Shown here in pieces: positions 25,467 through 32,854 of a stretch of 64,000 nt of DNA (positions are counted from its first letter, which is position 1; each line of letters starts with the position of its first letter). The notes under the pieces are model-generated. The model ran no database searches, was not told where the DNA came from, and saw only the letters and a program-made list of their open reading frames with translations. The stretch spans positions 2,976,001 to 3,040,000 of the forward strand of contig NZ_JAMZDZ010000001.1 in the NCBI RefSeq assembly GCF_024172085.1, in the 5' to 3' direction. A program made the position numbers and the translations under genes. This DNA comes from Hamadaea flava (GTDB lineage Bacteria > Actinomycetota > Actinomycetes > Mycobacteriales > Micromonosporaceae).

Positions 25467-26443
25467 CGGGGCTCCTCGCCGTTCCCGGTACGCAGAATGT
25501 CCAGCAGCCGCTGTTCGAGACTGATCCGGCCGAGGTCGACCGCGTGGACGCGTACGCCGAATCCGACGAGCGCGGTCACCAGGTCCGGCACGGCCGCCGT
25601 GACGTCGGTGTCGCCCGGCAGTTCCAGGGCGTAGTCGTCGGCGGTCCGCACGACTCGGCCGGTGGCCGCGAGCCGCGCGTACGCCGCCTCGCTCACCTCG
25701 GTGAGCCGGAGTCGCAGTTCCCGCTGACCGAGCAGGTCGGCGAGCGTACCGGCGGCGGCGACCTTGCCGTGGTCGAGGATGACCACGCGATCGCAGACCC
25801 GTTCGACCTCGCCGATGAGGTGCGAGTTGAGCAGGACGGCGACCTGCCGGGCCTTCAGCTCCAGCACGATGTCCCGGACGTCGGCGCGGCCGAGGGGGTC
25901 CAGGGCGCTGGTCGGCTCGTCGAGCACCACCAGCTCAGGACGGGCCACGAGGGCCAGGGCGAGCCCGAGTCGCTGCTGCATGCCCTTGGAGAAGCCGCCG
26001 ACCCGATCCTGCCGCCGATCGCCGAGGCCGACCGTGGCCAGGCAGGCGTCCTGCTCCGCCACCGGTACGCCGATCCCGGCGAGCCGGACGTGCAACGCGA
26101 CCACCTCGGCCGCGGTGAGCCAGGGTTGGTACCGGAAGAGTTCGGGCAGGTAGCCGACACGGGCGCGGGCCGGCGGCTCGGTCGCCGGTCGGCCCAGCAG
26201 CAGTATCTCCCCCGCGTCCGGCCGGACGAGCCCCAGCAGCGACTTGATGACCGTGGTCTTCCCCGCGCCGTTCGGTCCCAGCAGGCCGACGACCTCGCCC
26301 CGGCCGACGCTGAACGAGACGCCGTCCACCGCGAGTCGGCGGCGATAGCGTTTGCGCAGGCCGGAGCACCAGACGGCGGTGCCGTCGGGCGACTGGCCGA
26401 CCGAGGTGGGCTCGGCGGCGGACACGGTCGTCACCGCGGTCAC
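25463..26443 (-). CDS. ABC transporter ATP-binding protein
   Basis: 326 residues: Walker A GPNGAGKTT, Q-loop GYLPELFRYQ, signature-like GGFSKGMQQR, Walker B LVVLDEPTSALDPLG, H-loop NSHLIGE, and a C-terminal regulatory extension. GTG 26443 overlaps the stop of the preceding gene (GTGA), so all three genes are coupled. GGFSKGMQQR is the form usual for ABC-2 exporters such as NosF/CcmA-like ATPases. Confidence 0.92.
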   Translation of the reverse strand: MTAVTTVSAAEPTSVGQSPDGTAVWCSGLRKRYRRRLAVDGVSFSVGRGEVVGLLGPNGAGKTTVIKSLLGLVRPDAGEILLLGRPATEPPARARVGYLPELFRYQPWLTAAEVVALHVRLAGIGVPVAEQDACLATVGLGDRRQDRVGGFSKGMQQRLGLALALVARPELVVLDEPTSALDPLGRADVRDIVLELKARQVAVLLNSHLIGEVERVCDRVVILDHGKVAAAGTLADLLGQRELRLRLTEVSEAAYARLAATGRVVRTADDYALELPGDTDVTAAVPDLVTALVGFGVRVHAVDLGRISLEQRLLDILRTGNGEEPR

Positions 26444-27273
26444 CGCAGTCCCCGCGCCACGGCGAGCACCTCGTCGGCGTTCAGCGATCCCGCCACGGCG
26501 GTGACGACGCCGTGATCGGTCCACACGACCGCCGACAGGACCCCGTCGCGTGTGGTGACGACGGTGGCCGGTACGCCCCCGACGTCCGCCGACGAGCTGG
26601 TCATCGAGTCCGCCGAGATCGGCAACGGCAGTGTCGTGCCGTCGCCGGCGAAGGTACGCAGTTGCGCCGCGACCTCCGGGGGCAGCAGCGACAGGGACAG
26701 CAGGTAGTCCCGGGCGGCGACGAACGGAATCCCCGACGCGTACGCCGTCGGCGCGACCATCCGCGCCACGATCAGCGACGGCATCGAGCCGGACGTCGAC
26801 CAGGTCGCGGCGAGCCCGGGCCCGGCGACCAGCCGGAACCGGCTGCCGTCCAGCCCGGCCGGGGCCGGTGGCGCCGACTTGCCCGCCGCTGCCAGGGTCT
26901 GCGCCGTCTTCGCCGCGGAGAAGGTGAACTCCGCGCTCGCCCGGCCGCCCGCCCGGTACACCGGTACGCCGTGCACCCCCTTGGGCAGCGCGCTCACACG
27001 CGGGACGGTCAGCCCGGTGGCCGCCTGCGCCGCAGCGGCGCCGGCGACTTCGCGTACGGCGGGCTTCTCCGTCACGGTCAGTTCGCCGAAACCGGTCAGG
27101 TCCGGCAGCCGGACGAGTTCCGCTGTGGACACGCTGACCGGCGCGATCCGCTCGGTCTGGAAGACCGGCAGCCAGTCGGTCGCGCCCGCGACACCGGCTC
27201 CAGCCAGTACCGCGACGACGCCGGCCACGGCGATCACCGGGCTGCGCAGCAGGCCCTTCCTCAGATGGCGCAT
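26440..27273 (-). CDS. Membrane-anchored extracytoplasmic protein of ABC operon
   Basis: 277 residues: basic start, one N-terminal helix (residues about 12-32, VIAVAGVVAVLAGAGVAGA), then an exported domain of about 240 residues. No cysteine lipobox, so anchored rather than a lipoprotein. I do not recognise the domain; it resembles the sigma-factor-linked DUF4367-like proteins only loosely. ATG 27273 has AAGGAG about 10 bases upstream. First gene of the operon, downstream of the long inverted repeat at 27329-27371. Confidence 0.7.
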   Translation of the reverse strand: MRHLRKGLLRSPVIAVAGVVAVLAGAGVAGATDWLPVFQTERIAPVSVSTAELVRLPDLTGFGELTVTEKPAVREVAGAAAAQAATGLTVPRVSALPKGVHGVPVYRAGGRASAEFTFSAAKTAQTLAAAGKSAPPAPAGLDGSRFRLVAGPGLAATWSTSGSMPSLIVARMVAPTAYASGIPFVAARDYLLSLSLLPPEVAAQLRTFAGDGTTLPLPISADSMTSSSADVGGVPATVVTTRDGVLSAVVWTDHGVVTAVAGSLNADEVLAVARGLR

Positions 27274-27328
27274 GACGGTTCGGCTCCTTTCGCAGGGCGG
27301 CTTCGGCCCAGCGGCCGGAGCACTACCC

Positions 27329-27378
27329 CTAGAAGTAGCATGCATGGCAGTGCGATGCATAGTAGTTCTAGGTATAGT
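27329..27378. promoter_or_regulatory. Long AT-rich inverted repeat between divergent operons
   Basis: Arms of 17 bp (27329-27345 starting CTAGAAG; 27355-27371 ending GTTCTAG) match at 14 of 17 positions around a 9-bp spacer that follows ATGCAT. TATAGT (27373-27378) is a likely -10 for the plus-strand operon. This AT-rich island in GC-rich DNA sits midway between the ABC operon and the DUF3995-sigma operon and probably binds a dimeric repressor for both. Confidence 0.6.
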
Positions 27379-27473
27379 CTCACACGGCGTGCGCTGCGTC
27401 ACACGCGGAACCTTCGGCGTACAAGTCGTCTCTGGATCGGTGACATCGGAGAACCGTGAGGGGAGAGACGGCC

Positions 27474-27935
27474 GTGACCGAGACGTTGCCGACCGATTGG
27501 ACGCGCTGGGCCAGGCGGCTTGCCGCCGGCGTGCTGGGCGTGGACGCCGCGCTGCATGTCTACTGGCTGACCGGGGCGACCTGGCCCGCTGTCGACGAAC
27601 GAGCGTTGTCGCTGGCGGTCCTGGGCTTTCCGGCGCCCTTCACCGCGCGGATCCTGATTCCGCTGGCGCTCGCGCTGACGGTGGCGGCCGTGGCGCTGTG
27701 GCGCGGCACCGGACGACTGGCCCGGCTGATCGCGCTGGCGGTCGCCGTGGGCACGGCCGTGCAGGTGCCACCCCGGCTCGCCTGGGCGGTCGGCCTCGGC
27801 AGTCCCACGGACGGAGCCGTCTTCCGCTGGCTCAACGTGCTGCTCTACCTGCCGCTGTGCGCACTGCTCGCGCTCGTGGCGTTCCGGGTCGCCCGGGGCG
27901 GCACGCCGATGCGGGTGAGAGCCTTCCGCTTGTGA
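27474..27935 (+). CDS. DUF3995 family membrane protein
   Basis: 153 residues with four membrane helices (first after TRWARRLAAG; conserved AALHVYWLTGATWP, typical of DUF3995). Function of the family is unknown. I use GTG 27474, with GGGGAGAG at proper distance upstream; GTG 27456 would place that site inside the gene. First gene of an operon with an ECF sigma factor and an SRPBCC protein, suggesting it is a membrane sensor or target of the sigma factor (inference). Confidence 0.85.
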   Translation: MTETLPTDWTRWARRLAAGVLGVDAALHVYWLTGATWPAVDERALSLAVLGFPAPFTARILIPLALALTVAAVALWRGTGRLARLIALAVAVGTAVQVPPRLAWAVGLGSPTDGAVFRWLNVLLYLPLCALLALVAFRVARGGTPMRVRAFRL

Positions 27936-28429
27936 CTGATTCGTCCGAGCCGGCGCTGGTCCGGCGGGCCCAGGCCGGGGACACCCTGGCCATGGTGGGC
28001 CTGCTGGACCGGCTCACGCCGTACGTCGGCCGGATCTGCGGGGCCATCGCGCTCGGTGGCGGGCCGGACGCCGCCCAGGAGACGCTCATCGCGGTCTTCC
28101 GGGGGCTGCGGGGTCTCACGCACCCCGAGGCACTGCGGGGCTGGGTCCGGGCGATCGCCGTCCGCGAAGCGGTCCGGGTCGCGCGGCGCGACGGCGGCGT
28201 GCCGGCCGACCTGACCTCGGTTCCGGCCAGGGGCGATCCCCAGCTGGCCGCCGACGTCCACGACGTGCTGCGCAGGCTCTCCCCGGAGCACCGGGCGATC
28301 CTCGTGCTCCGGGATCTGGAAGACCTCGACGAACAGACCGTCGCGGCGATGCTCGAAGTACCCAAAGGCACCGTGAAATCCCGGCTCGCCCGAGCGCGGG
28401 CGAGTTTCCGAAAGGCGTGGACCGAATGA
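27932..28429 (+). CDS. Short ECF sigma factor
   Basis: 165 residues, near the minimum for ECF sigma factors. Region 2 is around DAAQETLIAVFRGLRGL and region 4 is LSPEHRAILVLRDLEDLDEQ followed by VPKGTVKSRLARAR. GTG 27932 overlaps the DUF3995 stop, and its own stop overlaps the SRPBCC start: one coupled operon. No classical anti-sigma factor is coded nearby; the DUF3995 membrane protein may take that role (inference). Confidence 0.9.
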   Translation: MTDSSEPALVRRAQAGDTLAMVGLLDRLTPYVGRICGAIALGGGPDAAQETLIAVFRGLRGLTHPEALRGWVRAIAVREAVRVARRDGGVPADLTSVPARGDPQLAADVHDVLRRLSPEHRAILVLRDLEDLDEQTVAAMLEVPKGTVKSRLARARASFRKAWTE

Positions 28430-28890
28430 GCGACGCTCCACAGTGGCCGACCGCTCGCCTCGACGAGATCGCGCGCTTCCGGGCGCTCGCGGCGGGCGTA
28501 CGCGGAGCCGCGGTGACCGAGCGGGTCGTCGCCGCTCCGTTCGACGACGTCTGGGCGGTGCTGTCGGACTTCGAGGGCTCGTTCGGCCTCATCGAACCCG
28601 ACATGCACCGCGTACGCGTCATCGCCCGCGACGGGGAGCACCTCGAACTCCTCGCCCGCAGTCGCTGGGGCTTCCGCGCCCGGCTGATCGGCGTACACCG
28701 GCCGGGGTGGTTCTGGGCGCAGAGCCGGTTCCTGCTCCTCGGCATGGCAGCCACCGCCGCGCCCGACGGGCGTACGCGGGTCGCGTTGACCGGCGGCATT
28801 CGCATCCCCGGACGCGCCGCGTTGATGCCTCTCGGCGTACGCCGGGCCGCCGTCGGCGCGCTAGGTCGGCTCGACCGCGCGGTCGGGTGA
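28426..28890 (+). CDS. SRPBCC family protein
   Basis: 154 residues with the START-like/polyketide-cyclase pattern: VTERVVAAPFDDVWAVLSDFE at the N-terminus, then alternating strands and a C-terminal helix. These proteins bind hydrophobic ligands in a deep cavity. ATG 28426 overlaps the sigma factor stop (ATGA). Ligand unknown. Third gene of the DUF3995-sigma operon. Confidence 0.8.
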   Translation: MSDAPQWPTARLDEIARFRALAAGVRGAAVTERVVAAPFDDVWAVLSDFEGSFGLIEPDMHRVRVIARDGEHLELLARSRWGFRARLIGVHRPGWFWAQSRFLLLGMAATAAPDGRTRVALTGGIRIPGRAALMPLGVRRAAVGALGRLDRAVG

Positions 28891-28904
28891 CACACTGGGG
28901 AACC

Positions 28905-29522
28905 ATGGATGAGACGCCGACCGCACGGCAGAAGCGGGTCTGGGACAGGTCCGCGCCGAGCTACGACCGCCAGATCCAGCTGTTCGAGCGGATCTGGTTC
29001 ACCGGCGCCCGGGAATGGCTCGGCGAACGGGCCTCGGGCCGGGTGCTGGAGGTCGCCATCGGGACCGGCCGCAATCTGCCGCACTACCGGCCCGGCGTCA
29101 CCGTCACCGGGATCGAGCTGAGTCCGGAGATGCTGGCGTACGCCCGCCGCCGGGCGGCCGACCTCGGCATGCCGGCCGATCTGCGGGAAGGCGACGCCGA
29201 GCACCTGCCGTTCGACGACGACTCGTTCGACACCGTGGTCTGCGCGTTCTCGCTGTGCACGATCCCGAGGCCGGCCGCCGCCGTCGCCGAGATGCGGCGC
29301 GTCCTGCGACCCGGCGGCGACCTGCTCCTGGTCGACCACATCGGCAGCACCTGGCCGCCCATCCGGGCCGGTCAGTGGCTCCTGGAACGGCTCACCATCC
29401 GCGCCGCCGGCGAACACTTCACGCGCCGTCAGCTTCCGCTGGTACGCCAAGCCGGGTTCGACGTCGTCGAGGCCGAACGCCTCAAGGCGGGCTCCATCGA
29501 ACGCATCCACGCCCGCAAGTGA
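28905..29522 (+). CDS. Class I SAM-dependent methyltransferase
   Basis: 205-residue Rossmann methyltransferase: motif I VLEVAIGTGRNL, motif II region VTGIELSPEM, GDAEHLPFDDDSFDTVV and the post-motif DLLLVDHIGS. It resembles UbiE/phosphatidylethanolamine-type small methyltransferases, but the substrate cannot be deduced. ATG 28905 has GGGGAA 2 bases upstream. 14 bases after the SRPBCC gene, so possibly in the same operon; convergent with the next gene, 4 bases apart. Confidence 0.88.
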   Translation: MDETPTARQKRVWDRSAPSYDRQIQLFERIWFTGAREWLGERASGRVLEVAIGTGRNLPHYRPGVTVTGIELSPEMLAYARRRAADLGMPADLREGDAEHLPFDDDSFDTVVCAFSLCTIPRPAAAVAEMRRVLRPGGDLLLVDHIGSTWPPIRAGQWLLERLTIRAAGEHFTRRQLPLVRQAGFDVVEAERLKAGSIERIHARK

Positions 29523-29526
29523 CGCC

Positions 29527-30318
29527 TCAGGCGGCGAGTGCGCCGCCGTACGCCTCGATGACCCGGCGCGGCACGCCGGCGTTCAGGCAGTCGCGGACCG
29601 CCTCGGCTCCGGCGGCGGACAGTCGCCGGGAGTTGTAGGCGAGCACGTCCCCTACGCCGGCCAGTTCCCGGAGCAGGGCACTGTCCGCATCGGATGGTGG
29701 GCTGTGCTGCGCCGCCGTTCCGGCCACCGCGATCTGCCCGGCGTCGGCCCGCGCGATGGACGCGACGTGGTCGAGGCCCCAGTGGTGGTGGCGGACGAGG
29801 ATCGCCCCGTGAAGGTGGCGGGCGGCGAGGGTGGAGCTGGCGTACATGTCGAGGAAGCGCAGCCACTGGGCGCAGTGCGCCACCCGCTCGACGGGATCAT
29901 CGGGCAGGTAGGGCTCGATCCGGGCGCTCGGCAGCGCACGGGTGGCGAGCGTGTGCGACCGGGTCATCAGCTGCCGTAGGCGTACGGACAGGTGCTGGTA
30001 GCGGGTGAGCAGCACACCCGGGCGCTCCAGCTGGTCCGGCGTACGCGTCCAGTCCACCACGACGTGCATGCGCTCGGCGTGGCTGCGGTGACCGCAGGTC
30101 GCCTTGGCGGTGTCGGAGTAGGACCAGTCGTACCGGTCGACGAGGAAGGCCGCCGCCTCGTCCCGGGCGACCAGCGCCCGCCGGTACGCGGTGCGCAGTT
30201 CGACGTCGAGGGCGAGGACGCCGACGGCGCCTTGGTCGGGATGGCTGTTCTCGAGCGTGGTGAGGTGCCGATCGAACGACTCCACGTCCACGTCGGCGAG
30301 GGCGTCATAGTCGGTCAT
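29527..30318 (-). CDS. Hypothetical protein with sigma-4-like helix-turn-helix segment
   Basis: 263 residues, soluble, not recognised. Residues 50-75 (RDEAAAFLVDRYDWSYSDTA) resemble a region-4-type helix-turn-helix, followed by CGHRSHAERMH; the rest is helical and rich in histidine and arginine (LHGAILVRHHHWGLDH). TACCGT lies 7 bases before ATG 30318, so probably leaderless. A perfect 24-bp palindrome lies 40 bases upstream. A nucleic-acid-binding role is possible but not shown. Confidence 0.6.
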   Translation of the reverse strand: MTDYDALADVDVESFDRHLTTLENSHPDQGAVGVLALDVELRTAYRRALVARDEAAAFLVDRYDWSYSDTAKATCGHRSHAERMHVVVDWTRTPDQLERPGVLLTRYQHLSVRLRQLMTRSHTLATRALPSARIEPYLPDDPVERVAHCAQWLRFLDMYASSTLAARHLHGAILVRHHHWGLDHVASIARADAGQIAVAGTAAQHSPPSDADSALLRELAGVGDVLAYNSRRLSAAGAEAVRDCLNAGVPRRVIEAYGGALAA

Positions 30319-30357
30319 TGATCCAACGGTAACAGGAAGATCACGGAGCGTGAGAGG

Positions 30358-30381
30358 GCACGGTGACCGCGGTCACCGTGC
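30358..30381 (-). terminator. Perfect 24-bp palindrome after WYL regulator
   Basis: Uninterrupted palindrome of two 12-bp arms (GCACGGTGACCG and its complement) starting 35 bases after the WYL gene stop. As RNA it forms a strong hairpin; as DNA it could also be an operator for the downstream hypothetical gene. Terminator is the more likely reading. Confidence 0.55.
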
Positions 30382-30415
30382 GTATCGCCATAGGGCGGAT
30401 AGTCGAAAGCTGAGG

Positions 30416-31366
30416 TCAGCGGTAGAGGCGGGCCAGCTCGGCCACGGTGGCGGCGATCCGGTCGCGCAGTGTCAGCGGTTCGAGCACCTCGATCACCGGG
30501 CCGAGGCGCAGAAACTCGCGGGTCGCGTGGGTCTCCGACTCGATCGGCAGGCGGGCCAGCAGCCAGCCGTCCGGTTGCGGCTCACCGGCCGCCGCCGCGT
30601 CCGCGACGGCCTGGCCCAGGAAATGGCGCACGTTGTCGACCGCCGCCGGGTCCAGCCGCACCAGCGCCTCGCCGCGGTGCAGCCGCGCGCGGAAATCCTG
30701 AATATGTTCCTGCCAGTACGCCGCCAGGTCGAACCCGACCGGCCAGTCGAACCGCTCGGCCAGTACGGTCAGCGCCCGGATCTGGCTGACCCGGAAGGTA
30801 CGCACACCGCGGCGCGCGTGCGCGACGAGGTACCACTTGCCAGCCTTGAGCACCAGCCCGTACGGCTGGAGCCGGTGCTGGGCGACGTCCTTCCAGTTCT
30901 CGTACTCGACGTCGAGAAGGTGCTGCTGCCAGACGGCGTCGGCGACGTCGGCCAGGTAGGGGCAGTTGTCGGCGTCCTGATACCAGCCGGGCGTGTCGAG
31001 ATGGAATCGCTCGCGCATCCGGGTCGCCCGTTCGCGCAGCGCCTGCGGGAGCGCGGCGGTGAGCTTGAGCTGGGCGGCCGCGACCGCCTCGGCCAGCCCC
31101 AGCGCGGCGGCCGCCCCCGGCAGCCCGGCCAGCGGCAGCCCGCGCGCCTCGTCGGCGGTCAGCCCGGTCAACTGGGTCTGATACCCGGCGACGAGCTGGT
31201 AACCGGACGGGTCGGCGTAGATCGGGATGCCGGCCGTGCTCAGCGCCACCGTGTCGCGATAGACCGTGCGGACCGAGACACCCAGTTCCGCCGCGAGCTG
31301 GGCCGCGCTGAGCCGCCCCCGCGACTGGAGCAGCAGCAGGAGGGCGACAAGACGATCGGCTCGCAC
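30416..31366 (-). CDS. WYL domain transcriptional regulator, DeoR-like wHTH
   Basis: 316 residues: an N-terminal winged helix (LSAAQLAAELGVSVRTVYRDTVAL), a central WYL domain (KAGKWYLVAHARRGVRTFRVSQI) and the C-terminal WCX extension. WYL regulators sense nucleic acids or small ligands. GTG 31366 follows GGAG by 9 bases. It is divergent from a DUF1579-like gene with a CTGACA-N5-TGTCAG operator between them, which it presumably binds. Confidence 0.9.
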   Translation of the reverse strand: MRADRLVALLLLLQSRGRLSAAQLAAELGVSVRTVYRDTVALSTAGIPIYADPSGYQLVAGYQTQLTGLTADEARGLPLAGLPGAAAALGLAEAVAAAQLKLTAALPQALRERATRMRERFHLDTPGWYQDADNCPYLADVADAVWQQHLLDVEYENWKDVAQHRLQPYGLVLKAGKWYLVAHARRGVRTFRVSQIRALTVLAERFDWPVGFDLAAYWQEHIQDFRARLHRGEALVRLDPAAVDNVRHFLGQAVADAAAAGEPQPDGWLLARLPIESETHATREFLRLGPVIEVLEPLTLRDRIAATVAELARLYR

Positions 31367-31388
31367 GATCTCAGTCTCCCGCAAACCA

Positions 31389-31405
31389 CTGACAGAACAT
31401 GTCAG
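31389..31405. promoter_or_regulatory. Operator CTGACA-N5-TGTCAG
   Basis: Perfect 6+6 inverted repeat (31389-31394, 31400-31405) between the WYL regulator and the DUF1579-like gene, upstream of TAACGT (31417-31422), which is a -10 candidate 8 bases before ATG 31431. Confidence 0.65.
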
Positions 31406-31430
31406 GGGTACGCCCCTAACGTCTCCAGAC

Positions 31431-31895
31431 ATGCGAAACACGGATTTCGACTTCCTCACCGGAGCCTGGACCAGCCACCAGCGTCGCCTGGTCAAGATCC
31501 TCGACGGAAGCGACGAGTGGTACGGATTCGACGCGACCCTGGACTGCCAGGTGCTCCTGGACGGCAACGGCGTCTTCGACGTCCTGCGATCGCCGGAGCG
31601 CGATCTCGAAGGCATCACGCTGCGGCTGTACAACCCGGACGAGAAGACCTGGCGGATCTGGTGGGCGTCCAAGACCTCCGGCGGCATGCTCGACGAGCCG
31701 GTCGTCGGCCGGTTCGAGGACAACGTCGGCACCTTCGAGTGCGACGACACCTGGAACGGTCAGGCCATCCGGGTCCGCTACCGGTGGACGGCCGTGGACC
31801 CGGAGCACCCGCGCTGGGAACAGTCGTTCTCGCCGGACGGCGGTCAGACCTGGGAGGTCAACTGGACCGCCGAGTTCGCCCGGCGTACCGGCTGA
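31431..31895 (+). CDS. DUF1579-like small protein regulated by WYL protein
   Basis: 154 residues of lipocalin-like beta pattern: FDFLTGAWTSHQRRL, WRIWWASKTSGG, and W residues near the end (DGGQTWEVNW). Proteins of this kind are regularly found divergent from WYL/DeoR-type regulators in actinobacteria; function unknown. ATG 31431, probably with a very short or no leader. The last 38 bases overlap the convergent alpha/beta hydrolase gene. Confidence 0.75.
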   Translation: MRNTDFDFLTGAWTSHQRRLVKILDGSDEWYGFDATLDCQVLLDGNGVFDVLRSPERDLEGITLRLYNPDEKTWRIWWASKTSGGMLDEPVVGRFEDNVGTFECDDTWNGQAIRVRYRWTAVDPEHPRWEQSFSPDGGQTWEVNWTAEFARRTG

Positions 31896-32712
31896 CGGTC
31901 GACCAGACGGCGTCCGGCGCTTCCTCGGGGGCGAAGTGACCGGCGCCGGGAATCAGGGCGCACTCCAGAGTGGATGCTCCGGCCTCGCGCAGGCCGGCGG
32001 CGTACGCGTCGAGGTCGCCGGGTTCGTGGTCACCGCGTAGGTAGAGCAGCGGCGTGCGTACCTCGGTGGTGTCCGCGTTGTCCTTCGCGTCGTCGGGGAA
32101 GGCGCGATACCAGTCGAAACCCGCCGTCAGGGCGGCGTCGGACGCGTACGCGGCGGCGTACGCCCGGCGGGTCTCGGGTTCGATCCGGGCGGGGTCGGCC
32201 GCCAACGCGTCGTAGAAGAAGTCGAAGTACGCGCGTTGGCGGCCGCGCACCAGTTCCTCCGGCAACCCGGGAACCTGGTGCAGGCCGAAGTGCCAGATCC
32301 TCGGGTTGCGCTCGACCTCGGCCCAGGGGTCCACGCCAGGAACGGCGACATCCATGATCACCGCCCGGCCCAGGTCGCCGAACATCCGCCAGTACGTGTA
32401 CGCGATCATGCCGCCGACGTCGTGCCCGACGAGCGTGACATCCTCGAGCCCGAGCGTGATGACCAGCTCGTGCACGGTCCGGGCGAGGTCACGCTTGGTA
32501 CCACCGGTCGATCCGCTGGACTCGCCCACGCCCGGCAGATCCACCGCGACGACGTGGGCGTCCGGCTCGGCCCGAGCCATCACGGGCCGCCAGGCCGGCC
32601 AACTCTCCGGCCAGCCGTGCAGCAGCACGAACGAGGGCGCGCCGGCCGGACCCGCTTCGACCACGTGGATCGAGGCGTCGCCGACGGTGAGCTGAGAATG
32701 ACGTTCCCGCAT
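31858..32712 (-). CDS. Alpha/beta hydrolase, epoxide-hydrolase-like
   Basis: 284 residues: oxyanion motif LLHGWPESW, nucleophile aspartate in LVGHDVGGM (Asp as in epoxide hydrolases and haloalkane dehalogenases, instead of Ser), acid in LRGDHEPGD and catalytic His in IPGAGHFAPEE. The HGWPE motif is characteristic of epoxide hydrolases. Soluble. ATG 32712 chosen (MRERHSQ); no clear ribosome site. Confidence 0.88.
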   Translation of the reverse strand: MRERHSQLTVGDASIHVVEAGPAGAPSFVLLHGWPESWPAWRPVMARAEPDAHVVAVDLPGVGESSGSTGGTKRDLARTVHELVITLGLEDVTLVGHDVGGMIAYTYWRMFGDLGRAVIMDVAVPGVDPWAEVERNPRIWHFGLHQVPGLPEELVRGRQRAYFDFFYDALAADPARIEPETRRAYAAAYASDAALTAGFDWYRAFPDDAKDNADTTEVRTPLLYLRGDHEPGDLDAYAAGLREAGASTLECALIPGAGHFAPEEAPDAVWSTVSRYAGRTRRSS

Positions 32713-32725
32713 GCCGACGGTGTGC

Positions 32726-32759
32726 CCTGGACAGCGAGGCCGAAACCTCGCCGCCCAGG
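32726..32759 (-). terminator. Possible terminator after FG-GAP protein gene
   Basis: Nested hairpin CCTGG-GCGAGG / CCTCGC-CCAGG with a 6-base loop, about 100 bases after the stop of the large secreted protein gene. Weak candidate. The remainder of 32760-32854 shows nothing recognisable. Confidence 0.35.
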
Positions 32760-32854
32760 ACATCCGTGGTGACCGCGCCGCCGTCAGCGCTGCCCGCAGC
32801 AGGCGTACCGCGTCGGCGACGACATACGACCCCGGGGAGGCCGGGCCGGCGGGA

